NCBI GenBank assembly: GCA_963785255.1
Contig: CAWAUR010000007.1
Coordinates: 62,001 to 126,000, forward strand
Origin: Bog-159 sp963785255
GTDB taxonomy: Bacteria > Acidobacteriota > Terriglobia > Bryobacterales > Bryobacteraceae
Direction: 5' to 3'
Length of the DNA: 64,000 bases
Part shown: piece after piece, positions 25,550 through 33,063 of the stretch
Numbering within the stretch: the stretch's first letter is position 1
How the letters are laid out: the number at the start of each line of letters is the position of its first letter
Position numbers and translations under genes: made by a program
The notes under the pieces: generated by a model
Database searches by the model: none
The model's input: the letters and a program-made list of their open reading frames with translations, nothing else
Told to the model about the DNA's origin: nothing

Positions 25550-25990
25550 ATGAGCTACTATTACGAAGATTTCACCACCGGCGGCCTGCATGAATCGCGC
25601 GGCCGCACCGTCACCGAAGCCGATATCGTCAATTTCGCGGGCCTTTCCGGCGATTTCGTGGAGCTGCACACCAACGAAGAGTTCGCCCGCCAGTCGCAGT
25701 TCGGCCGCCGCATCGCGCACGGCGCGCTGGTCTTCAGCATCTCCACCGGCCTGATGACCCAGATGAACCTGATCAACGGCACCGTGCTGGCCTTCTATGG
25801 CATCGATAAGCTGCGCTTCACCGGCCCCGTTTTCATCGGCGACACGGTGCGCGTCACGAAACGCGTCGTCGAGTTGAAAGAGAAGGATGCCGCCCGCGGC
25901 ATTGTCACCTTCGAAACGCAGGTACTCAATCAGCATAACGAGCCCGTGATCGTCTATACCGACAAGCTGCTGGTGAAGCGCCGCCCATGA
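25550..25990 (+). CDS. MaoC-family (hot-dog) dehydratase
   Basis: 146 residues from the ATG at 25550, with SD AGGAGC. The MaoC pattern is clear: YYYEDFTTGGLHESRGRTVT, then ADIVNFAGLSGDFVELHTNE (hydratase-2 motif, with the D and H usually catalytic for enoyl-CoA hydration), FGRRIAHGALVFSISTGLMT, and YGIDKLRFTGPVFIGDTVRV. Likely hydrates 2-enoyl-CoA. Its stop overlaps the CoA-transferase start by four bases, so the two are one operon in the acyl-CoA cluster. Confidence 0.88.
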   Translation: MSYYYEDFTTGGLHESRGRTVTEADIVNFAGLSGDFVELHTNEEFARQSQFGRRIAHGALVFSISTGLMTQMNLINGTVLAFYGIDKLRFTGPVFIGDTVRVTKRVVELKEKDAARGIVTFETQVLNQHNEPVIVYTDKLLVKRRP

Positions 25991-27063
25991 GACCGCTCGA
26001 CGGCCTGGTGGTGCTCGATCTGTCGCGCCTCTTGCCTGGCGCGGCCGCTTCTCTGCAACTCGCCAACTTCGGCGCCGAGGTGATCAAGATCGAAGAGCCG
26101 GAGCGTGGCGATTATGCCCGCTCCATTCCGCCCTATCTCGAAGGTGAAGGCGCCGTCTTCCACACCGTGAATCGCGGCAAGAAAAGCGTGGCGCTCGATT
26201 TGAAAACTGACGCCGGGCGCGCGGCGCTCTTGAAGCTGGCCGTTCACGCGGATGTGCTGGTCGAAAGCTTCCGCCCCGGCGTCATCGAGCGCTTGGGTCT
26301 CGATTACGAAACCTTGCGCACGGTGAACCCACGGCTCATCTACGTCTCCATCACCGGCTACGGGCAAACTGGACCTTGGTCCGATCTGGCAGGCCACGAT
26401 ATCAATTATCAGGCCCTCGGCGGCGGGCTCGATCTGAACGGCGCGGGCGGCGGCCCGCCGGTCGTCCCCGGAATCCAAATCGCGGATCTGGCCGGCGGCG
26501 CCATGCAAGCTGTTATCGGCATCTTGCTCGCGCTCCAGGCCCGCGCCAAAACCGGCCGTGGCCAAGCCGTGGATGTTTCCATGACGGATGGCGTCGCCTC
26601 TCTGCTACCGGTCGCGTTGGGCATTCACGCAGCCACTGGCGAGATACCCGCGCGCGGCGATGGCATCCTGACCGGCCGCTATGCCTGCTATCGCGTCTAC
26701 GAAACCGCCGGCGGACGCTGCATCGCCGTGGGCGCCCTCGAACCCAAATTCTGGCGCGCGCTCTGCGAGGCGCTGGGCTGCCCGCAATTCATCGCCGATC
26801 AGTTCGCTGAAGATCCCCGCCGCGCAGAGATCGTGGCCGAATTAGCGCGTGTCTTCCGCACTCGCACGTCAGAGGAATGGTTCGATCTTTTGCGGCCGGC
26901 CGACGTCTGTGTCACTCCGGTGCTGAATGTGGCTGAAGTTGCCGCGCACTTCGCTTTACGCCCTGGCGATTCCGTGGTGGTCCCCAAACTCAGCGATACG
27001 CCCGGCCACTTAGGCGGCCCACCCCCGCGCCTGGGCGAGCAGACGCGCCAGATTCTGCCTTAG
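25987..27063 (+). CDS. CaiB/BaiF-family CoA-transferase or alpha-methylacyl-CoA racemase
   Basis: 358 residues. The N-terminus PLDGLVVLDLSRLLPGAAAS and ANFGAEVIKIEEPERGDYAR are family III CoA-transferase signatures. AGHDINYQALGG (H137, D138) and QIADLAGGAMQA (D167) match the catalytic His/Asp regions, and the GHDINY form and the length match alpha-methylacyl-CoA racemases better than formyl-CoA transferases (usually ~430 residues). It would epimerise 2-methylacyl-CoA or move CoA between acids. Overlaps MaoC by ATGA; convergent with the TetR gene. Confidence 0.85.
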   Translation: MRPLDGLVVLDLSRLLPGAAASLQLANFGAEVIKIEEPERGDYARSIPPYLEGEGAVFHTVNRGKKSVALDLKTDAGRAALLKLAVHADVLVESFRPGVIERLGLDYETLRTVNPRLIYVSITGYGQTGPWSDLAGHDINYQALGGGLDLNGAGGGPPVVPGIQIADLAGGAMQAVIGILLALQARAKTGRGQAVDVSMTDGVASLLPVALGIHAATGEIPARGDGILTGRYACYRVYETAGGRCIAVGALEPKFWRALCEALGCPQFIADQFAEDPRRAEIVAELARVFRTRTSEEWFDLLRPADVCVTPVLNVAEVAAHFALRPGDSVVVPKLSDTPGHLGGPPPRLGEQTRQILP

Positions 27064-27066
27064 CAA

Positions 27067-27702
27067 TCACCTCTTTACTCTCCGCCGCAGCCCCGCCTCC
27101 AATACCTCGAAAGCCCGCTCAATCGTGGCCCGCTGCTCCCTTCTCACACGCGCCAGATCCCGCCCCGCCTGCACCTGCTCCACCGCCCTTCGCCACGCCA
27201 GCCACCAGGCCGCCACCACCATCGCCGCCATCAGCGGCGCATCTTTGCCGAAACCGCCCGCCTTCAGCAACCGCGCCAGCTCCGCCTGAAACGCCTCGCC
27301 ATGATACTGCGCGCGCGCCCGCAGCCCCGGCGTGGACGTCGCCACCGGCCAATACCACTTCACCTCCGGGATGGCGCCGCTGAGCGCGTCCCCCTTAATC
27401 ACCAACTCGAGCAACGCATCGCGTAGCGCCTTCATCGCGCCGCCCGGTCGCGCCGCCGCCATGGCGCTCCTTACATGCTCGGCCAGTTCCGGCGCGCGAT
27501 CCAGCAGCAGGTCCTCCTTGCAATCGAAGTAATTGAATACCGTGGCCTTCGAAACCGCCGCCGCTCGCGCGATCTCTTCCACCGAAACCGCGTCGAAACC
27601 GCGCTCCATAAACAGGCGCGTCGCGGTATCCGAGATCCGCCGCCGTAGCTCGCGCCGCTTGCGCGCCCGCAAACCTTCCTGCGAACTCTTGTTTATAATC
27701 AT
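27067..27702 (-). CDS. TetR-family repressor of the acyl-CoA cluster
   Basis: 211 residues from the ATG at 27702. The N-terminal HTH is typical: RRRISDTATRLFMERGFDAV, then SVEEIARAAAVSKATVFNYF, then DCKEDLLLDRAPELAEHV. The C-terminal ligand domain (about 70-200) is Ala/Leu/Trp-rich and unassigned. I rejected a longer in-frame extension to 27933, which crosses the divergent gene and its operator. It is divergent from 27737 with a dyad operator lying between, so it probably represses itself and the 27737-32822 genes in response to an acyl-CoA or similar ligand. Confidence 0.85.
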   Translation of the reverse strand: MIINKSSQEGLRARKRRELRRRISDTATRLFMERGFDAVSVEEIARAAAVSKATVFNYFDCKEDLLLDRAPELAEHVRSAMAAARPGGAMKALRDALLELVIKGDALSGAIPEVKWYWPVATSTPGLRARAQYHGEAFQAELARLLKAGGFGKDAPLMAAMVVAAWWLAWRRAVEQVQAGRDLARVRREQRATIERAFEVLEAGLRRRVKR

Positions 27703-27730
27703 AGACCTGGTATAATTATATACCGAGTCT
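27703..27730. promoter_or_regulatory. TetR-type dyad operator and divergent promoter
   Basis: An imperfect inverted repeat with 12-base arms AGACCTGGTATA and TATACCGAGTCT (10 of 12 pairing, 4-base centre) covers nearly all the 34 bases between the divergent genes. TATAAT (27711-27716) on the plus strand is a perfect -10, with weak TTGTTT 16 bases upstream. On the minus strand TATAATTATA also offers a -10. Binding here would block both directions. Confidence 0.65.
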
Positions 27731-27736
27731 AACATT

Positions 27737-28699
27737 ATGAAGCGCGTCTGGCCTGCCATCGCTTTGTTTCTCATCGCTCCGCTGGTGGCGGAGTTCCTGC
27801 TCGGCGATCTGCCCATCAACATGCTGGGCGCCCTGGTGATCCTGGCCCCCATGTACGGCGGCGGAGCGTTGCTCATTCGCGAGGTGGTGCGCCGGCGTGG
27901 AGGCGGCTGGCCCAACATCGTAGTGCTGGGCATGGCCTACGCCCTGTTCGAAGAGGCCTTCACCACCCAGACCCTGTTCAACCCCAACTATCTCCACCTG
28001 AACCTGCACCTTCTGCAGCCCGCTTACATCCCGGCGCTGGGCATCGGCGTCTGGTGGACCATGCACGTTCTCACGCTGCACACCGTGTGGAGCATTTCCG
28101 TCTCGATCGCCTTGGCTGAATCGCTCGTGCCGGACCGCGCCACCGTCCCGTGGCTGGGCCGCGCCGGGCTCGCCGTCACTGCTGTGCTTTTCCTCCTGGG
28201 AGCCGCCGCATCCACGGCCATCACTTTGAAATTTGACCCGTTCCTGGCGTCGAAATTCCAATTCGCAATCGCCGCGTTTGTCTGCGCCATCCTCCTTGGG
28301 GTGTCGTTTCGGTTGCCGCGCCGCGCAGCCTCGCCCACGGCTGAATCGGCGCCCAGTCCGTGGTTGGCTGCCGGCGCCGCACTGCTCGCCGGATCCATCT
28401 TCCTGCTGGTCCCGCGACAGTGGGCGTGGGCCACCGTCGCTATCTACTTCGTTGTTGATGCATCTATGATCGCGTTGATTCTGCGTTGGTCGCGATCGAC
28501 GGGCTGGATTCAGTTGCATCGCCTGGCGCTCGCGGGCGGCGCTGCCTCGGCCTATGCCTGGCACGCGTTTATGCAAACTCCCGCCGTCGGCAAAGGGGAC
28601 ACCGTCGATCGCATCGGCAACGCACTCTTCGCCGCGGGACTGGTCGCGATCCTGGTAATCGCCGCCCGCCGCAACGCCCGCCGCCCCCCCGTGCAATAA
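27737..28699 (+). CDS. Polytopic membrane protein of unknown function
   Basis: 320 residues with about eight to nine membrane segments, including AIALFLIAPLVAEFLLG, MLGALVILAPMYGGGALLIR, VTAVLFLLGAAASTAIT, FAIAAFVCAILLGVSF and LAAGAALLAGSIFLLVP. The conserved-looking FEEAFTTQTLFNPNYL and WWTMHVLTLHTVWS contain Glu and His residues that could be functional, but I do not recognise the family. First gene of the rightward transcript beginning at the TetR operator, so it may import or sense the substrate of the enzymes downstream. Confidence 0.65.
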   Translation: MKRVWPAIALFLIAPLVAEFLLGDLPINMLGALVILAPMYGGGALLIREVVRRRGGGWPNIVVLGMAYALFEEAFTTQTLFNPNYLHLNLHLLQPAYIPALGIGVWWTMHVLTLHTVWSISVSIALAESLVPDRATVPWLGRAGLAVTAVLFLLGAAASTAITLKFDPFLASKFQFAIAAFVCAILLGVSFRLPRRAASPTAESAPSPWLAAGAALLAGSIFLLVPRQWAWATVAIYFVVDASMIALILRWSRSTGWIQLHRLALAGGAASAYAWHAFMQTPAVGKGDTVDRIGNALFAAGLVAILVIAARRNARRPPVQ

Positions 28700-28712
28700 T
28701 AGCAACGGATTC

Positions 28713-30077
28713 ATGATCGGCATCATCAACTACTCTACCTACGTCCCCCGCCGCCGCCTGCGCCGCGAGACCGTGGCCGCCGCCTGGGGCACATCGCCCA
28801 TGCCCGGCTGCAAAGCCGTCGTCAACTTCGATGAAGACTCGTTGACCATGGCGCAGTCCGCCGCCTGGCCGCTTGCCGCGCGCCTGCGCCCCAATGCGTT
28901 GTCGTTCGCCTCCACCACATCGCCCTATTGGCAACGTTCCGCCGCCAGCCTCATCGCGGCAGCTTGCGACTTGCCGGCCCAAACCGTCACCGCCGATTTC
29001 GGCGGATCCCTCCGCGCCGCCACCATCGCTCTGCGCGCCGCGCTCGATGCCGTCGCGGCCGGCAGCGCCGATACCGCCCTGGTCGCCGCCGCCGATTGCC
29101 GTGAAGGCGCGCCCGAGTCAGCCGAAGAAATGCTCTTCGGAGATGCCGCCGCCGCGGTCGCCGTGGGCCGCGAAAATCTGGCCGCCGAACTGGTCGCCTC
29201 CGTATCCCGCTCCGACGATTTTCCCGACGAATGGCGCCGCGATACCGACCCGCACGTGCATTCCTTTGCGTCGAAATATTCGCTTACGCGCGGCTATGCG
29301 GCGAACGTCGAGGCCGTGGGCCGCGCACTGTTCGCCAAAGCCGGCGTCCAGCCGCAACAGATCGCGCGCGCCGTGTTCACCTCACCCGACGGCCGTGCGC
29401 ACCTCGCCGCGGCCAAAACCCTCGGCATCCCCGCCGCGCGCGTCGAAGACGTGCATGCCACGGACGTCGGAGTTACCGGCGCCGCCATGCCGCTGTTTCT
29501 CCTGGCGCAGGCGCTCGATCGCGCTCAGCCCGGCGATCTCATCCTACTGGTCGCATACGGCGATGGCGCCGATGGTTTCCTGTTACGCGCTACCGGCCAA
29601 GGCCCCCGCCTCCAGACCGATAGCCGCGCCATGGAGTATCCCAGCTATCAGATCTATCGCAAGCTGCGCAACTGGCGCACATCCGGCGGCGGCGGCGAAG
29701 TTTCCAACGTGCTGTTGCGGCGCGAAGAAGCGCAGAACGTGCGCCTGCATGGCTCGCGGTGCCCTGAATGCGGCGTGCTGCAGTTCCCCATCGCGCAGGT
29801 CTGCGCCGCCTGTCATCACCACGGCGAGCTAACCGAAAAGCCCCTCGCGCGCCGCGGCCGTCTGTTCACTTTTACCAAGGATTTTCTCTATACGGCGCCG
29901 GTCGAACCCACCGTGATGGCCGTCGTCGATCTCGATGGCGGCGCTCGTTTCCTTTGTCAGATGACCGACGTCAACCCGTCGGAAGTAGAGATCGGAATGG
30001 AAGTAGAGTTAGTGCTGCGCCGCATGCGCGAAGGCGCCGGCGATCATTATTATTATTGGAAGTGCCGTCCGGAGTAG
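28713..30077 (+). CDS. HMG-CoA synthase-like thiolase-fold protein fused to a DUF35 OB-fold
   Basis: 454 residues. The first ~320 have the HMG-CoA synthase/KAS III fold (MIGIINYSTYVPRRRL start, ALSFASTTSPYWQRSAASLI, VEDVHATDVGVTGAAMPLFL). The catalytic Cys expected after 'VTAD' is absent: the segment reads VTADFGGSLRAATIALRAAL, so it may not condense by the usual mechanism. The C-terminal ~120 residues form a DUF35 domain, with a zinc ribbon C-X2-C-X10-C-X2-C (CPECGVLQFPIAQVCAAC) and an OB-fold ending GDHYYYWKCRPE. DUF35 proteins assist thiolases, and a thiolase follows at once. The TAG stop lies in a palindromic repeat. Confidence 0.8.
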   Translation: MIGIINYSTYVPRRRLRRETVAAAWGTSPMPGCKAVVNFDEDSLTMAQSAAWPLAARLRPNALSFASTTSPYWQRSAASLIAAACDLPAQTVTADFGGSLRAATIALRAALDAVAAGSADTALVAAADCREGAPESAEEMLFGDAAAAVAVGRENLAAELVASVSRSDDFPDEWRRDTDPHVHSFASKYSLTRGYAANVEAVGRALFAKAGVQPQQIARAVFTSPDGRAHLAAAKTLGIPAARVEDVHATDVGVTGAAMPLFLLAQALDRAQPGDLILLVAYGDGADGFLLRATGQGPRLQTDSRAMEYPSYQIYRKLRNWRTSGGGGEVSNVLLRREEAQNVRLHGSRCPECGVLQFPIAQVCAACHHHGELTEKPLARRGRLFTFTKDFLYTAPVEPTVMAVVDLDGGARFLCQMTDVNPSEVEIGMEVELVLRRMREGAGDHYYYWKCRPE

Positions 30078-30098
30078 GACAGGCCTCCTGGCCTGTCC
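30077..30098. repeat. Palindromic GGACAGGCC repeat, copy 3
   Basis: GGACAGGCC and GGCCTGTCC arms; the element starts with the final G of the TAG that ends the HMG-CoA synthase-like gene and stops 13 bases before the next ATG, so it lies inside an operon. Confidence 0.8.
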
Positions 30099-30111
30099 AT
30101 GGAGCAACATA

Positions 30112-31278
30112 ATGCCAGGATCCATCAAAGACCAAGTAGCCATCATCGGAGTAGGTTGTACTAAGTTCGGCGATAACTTCGACCAAAGCTTCGAAGACTT
30201 GTTAGTCGAAGCGGGATTCGCGGCCTTTGCCGACGCCCGCATCGAACCAGAACGCGTGGAAGCCGCCTGGCTGGGCACTTTCTCGCCCTACGCCGGCAAC
30301 GGCAAAGCCTCCGTCTCGCTGGCCGACGCCCTGCGTCTCTATGGCAAACCTATCACGCGCGTCGAGAATTACTGCGCCACCGGCACAGACGCCTTCCGCA
30401 ACGCCGCTATGGCCGTCGCCTCCGGCATGTACGATGTCGTGCTGGTCGCCGGAGTCGAGAAGCTCAAAGACCGTCCTATGCGCGGGCTCGGTTGGGAGAG
30501 CGGTCATCCTTACCAGCACGATGGACTCACTGCGCCCGGTGTCTTCGCCATGGCCGCCAATCGCTATTTCCATCGCTTCGGCGGCGGCCGCGAAGCTCTC
30601 GCCAAAGTCTCCGTAAAGAATCACCACAACGGCGCCATGAATCCCAAGGCGCATTTCCAAATGGAAGTCACTGAAGATCAGGCCCTGAAAGCTCCCATCG
30701 TGGCGTGGCCTTTCGGTCTCTTCGATTGCTGCCCCACCACCGATGGCGCGGCCGCCGCTATCATCTGCCGCGCCGATATGGCTCGCCAGTTCCGCGACGA
30801 CTACGTGTTAGTGAAAGGCCTCGGCCTGGCAGTCACCAGCGGACGCCCCTGGTACGATTCCGCGAATGACTATGTGGGCTTCGCCGCTACTCGCGCCGCT
30901 TCCGACGAGGCTTACCGCATGGCCGGTATTCAAAATCCGATCGCGGAAATCGATCTCGCCGAAGTGCACGATTGCTTCACCTGGACTGAAATCACCAATT
31001 ACGAAGACCTCGGCTTCTGTCCCAAAGGCGAAGGCATGCACTTTATCGCGGAAGGCCGCAGCTCGCTCTCCGGCGACTTGCCCGTGAACCCCAGCGGTGG
31101 GCTAAAATCGTTCGGACATCCCATTGGCGCAAGCGGCGTCCGCATGATCTACGAAGTTGTCACTCAGTTGCGCGGCCAGGCCGGCGCGCGCCAGGTGCGC
31201 GATGCGGAGTTAGGTTTGGTGCACAATCTCGGCGGCCCCGGATCGGTGGCCTGTGTGATCGTGCTCGGGAGACAATAA
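30112..31278 (+). CDS. Thiolase-family acetyl-CoA acetyltransferase (SCP-x type)
   Basis: 388 residues. The nucleophilic Cys region reads VENYCATGTDAFRNAAMAVA, the second catalytic region has LAEVHDCFTWTEITNYEDLG, and the His motif is GGLKSFGHPIGASGVRM. This arrangement (VHDCF, GHPIGASG) fits SCP-x-like thiolases, which often work with DUF35 partners in side-chain or sterol-like beta-oxidation. It would cleave 3-ketoacyl-CoA. It is 34 bases after the DUF35 fusion and two bases before the ligase, so it belongs to the same transcript. Confidence 0.87.
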   Translation: MPGSIKDQVAIIGVGCTKFGDNFDQSFEDLLVEAGFAAFADARIEPERVEAAWLGTFSPYAGNGKASVSLADALRLYGKPITRVENYCATGTDAFRNAAMAVASGMYDVVLVAGVEKLKDRPMRGLGWESGHPYQHDGLTAPGVFAMAANRYFHRFGGGREALAKVSVKNHHNGAMNPKAHFQMEVTEDQALKAPIVAWPFGLFDCCPTTDGAAAAIICRADMARQFRDDYVLVKGLGLAVTSGRPWYDSANDYVGFAATRAASDEAYRMAGIQNPIAEIDLAEVHDCFTWTEITNYEDLGFCPKGEGMHFIAEGRSSLSGDLPVNPSGGLKSFGHPIGASGVRMIYEVVTQLRGQAGARQVRDAELGLVHNLGGPGSVACVIVLGRQ

Positions 31279-31280
31279 CC

Positions 31281-32822
31281 ATGGACGTGTTATACGCGCT
31301 ACGTCGCGCGGTTCAGCTTCATCCGGATTCGATCGCGGCCTACGATGGCGATCGCACGTACACCTTCGCGGAATTCGCCGATCGCGTGACGCGAGTAGCT
31401 ACCGCGTTACGCGGCCTGGGCGTCGAACCGGGCGACCGCGTCTCAGTGCTGATGCTCAATTCGCTCCGCTATCTCGAGTTGTATTACGCCATCCCCATGG
31501 CTCAAGCTCTGATCGTGCCCATCAACATCCGCTGGAATCCCGCGGAGATCGGCTTCGCCCTTTCCGATTCCGGCTCCCGCCTGCTGGTGCTCGACGATTG
31601 CTTCGCGCGTATCGCTCCCGCACTTAGCGCCGCCCTTCCGAAGCTTCAATATATGTTCGCCGGCAACGCTCCGTGTCCCGCCGGCATGGCGAGTTACGAA
31701 GCTACTCTCGCAGCGTCGGCGCCCGGTGCCCTCTACGGCCCGCTCCCGGATGAGAACGATACGGTCGCACTGTTCTACACCAGCGGCTCCACGGGCGGTC
31801 CGAAGGGCGTCATGCTGACTCACAAGAATCTGTATGCCAACGCCATGCAGGGTATGATCTCGCTGGCTGTAAGTAAGGATTGGATGTGGCTGCACGCCGC
31901 GCCTATGTTCCACGTTGCCGATGCCGCGGTGGTCTATTCGCTGGTGATGCAGGGCGGCCCGAGTTGTTTCATTCCCGCGTTTGATCCCGAACTGTGTCTC
32001 AAAACCATCGAACACTACAAAGTCACTCACACCTTTGTGGTGCCCGCCATGTTGAATGCCATGATCCATCATCCGGCCTTTGACCGCTATGATACGTCGA
32101 GCTTGCAAATGATCGTTTACGGCGCATCGCCCATGCCGCTCGACTTACTCCGCCGCGCTAAGGAGAAGCTGCGCTGCCAGTTCGCACAAGGTTATGGACT
32201 AAGTGAAGCCAGTCCTACACTGACTTATCTCGGACCCGAAGACCACTCACTTGAAAACGCGCACGAGCAATTCGCGGCCGTGAAGTCCGCCGGCCGTCCC
32301 GTGATGGGCGTCGAGGTGCGCGTGGTGGACGCCATGGATCGCGAGGTTCCACCGGGCCAGGCGGGCGAGGTTGTCGGCCGTGGCGACACCATCATGAAGG
32401 GCTATTGGAACCAGCCCACTATCACCGCGGACACGCTGCGCGGCGGCTGGCTGCATACCGGCGACATCGGCGCCTTCGATACGCGCGGCTACTTACACAT
32501 ACTCGATCGCAAGAAAGACATGATCAAGCCCGGCGGTGAGAATGTCTATTCACCGGAAGTCGAATCGATGATCGCCTCGCATCCCGAAGTGCTGGAAGTA
32601 GCCGTCATCGGGCTTCCGGACGAAAAGTGGGGCGAGGCCATCAAGGCCGTAGTGACAAAGCGTCCCGGCAGCACCCTCACCGAAGCCGGGCTGATCGATT
32701 ACTGCCGCGAGCGCATGGCGCACTTTAAGTGTCCTACCTCGGTGGATTTTACGGATGCGCTGCCCAAAGGCGGCACCGGCAAGATACAGAAGACTGTGCT
32801 GCGCGATAGGTACCGTGTGTAG
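31281..32822 (+). CDS. Acyl-CoA ligase (AMP-forming)
   Basis: 513 residues. The adenylate-forming motifs are intact: ALFYTSGSTGGPKGVMLTHK (P-loop-like A3), GYGLSEASPTLTYL (A5), GWLHTGDIGAFDTRGYLHIL (A7), DRKKDMIKPGGENVYSPEVE (A8) and the catalytic Lys in GGTGKIQKTVLRDRY (A10). It activates a carboxylic acid with ATP and CoA, supplying the acyl-CoA for the thiolase, hydratase and racemase nearby. The medium- to long-chain type is likely from its length, but the substrate is unknown. Its TAG stop is part of palindromic repeat copy 4. Confidence 0.9.
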   Translation: MDVLYALRRAVQLHPDSIAAYDGDRTYTFAEFADRVTRVATALRGLGVEPGDRVSVLMLNSLRYLELYYAIPMAQALIVPINIRWNPAEIGFALSDSGSRLLVLDDCFARIAPALSAALPKLQYMFAGNAPCPAGMASYEATLAASAPGALYGPLPDENDTVALFYTSGSTGGPKGVMLTHKNLYANAMQGMISLAVSKDWMWLHAAPMFHVADAAVVYSLVMQGGPSCFIPAFDPELCLKTIEHYKVTHTFVVPAMLNAMIHHPAFDRYDTSSLQMIVYGASPMPLDLLRRAKEKLRCQFAQGYGLSEASPTLTYLGPEDHSLENAHEQFAAVKSAGRPVMGVEVRVVDAMDREVPPGQAGEVVGRGDTIMKGYWNQPTITADTLRGGWLHTGDIGAFDTRGYLHILDRKKDMIKPGGENVYSPEVESMIASHPEVLEVAVIGLPDEKWGEAIKAVVTKRPGSTLTEAGLIDYCRERMAHFKCPTSVDFTDALPKGGTGKIQKTVLRDRYRV

Positions 32823-32843
32823 GACAGGCCTCCCGGCCTGTCC
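32822..32843. repeat. Palindromic GGACAGGCC repeat, copy 4
   Basis: GGACAGGCC-TCCC-GGCCTGTCC lies at the end of the ligase gene and overlaps its TAG stop by one base. It could form a strong hairpin and might help terminate the cluster, though no T-run follows. Confidence 0.8.
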
Positions 32844-32869
32844 TGCCCGCCCTGGGGGTACAAGGTGCG

Positions 32870-33045
32870 TGCCGGCGGTTAGAGAGACCTTCGGTCCCTT
32901 GCGGGATGAGAAGCTATTTGGTCTAGTCCGGATCGACCCGGATGCACGCACGGTGGTATGGCCCAACGGGGCCGACTTCGACCCGCAACGCTGCACGATT
33001 GGCCGGAATACGAACACGTAATGCGGGAGATGGCACGACGCTAGA
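32870..33045 (+). pseudogene. DUF2442-like remnant
   Basis: One frame reads VRETFGPLRDEKLFGLVRID and PDARTVVWPNGADFDP, the hallmark 'GP.FEPLRD...VR.D...TVVWPNGAD..P' of DUF2442 proteins. A second frame then supplies LHDWPEYEHVMREMARR ending in TAG at 33043-33045. The N-terminus is missing, and the change of frame makes it a remnant. Confidence 0.55.
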
Positions 33046-33063
33046 CGCCGGCCGGTACGGCGC

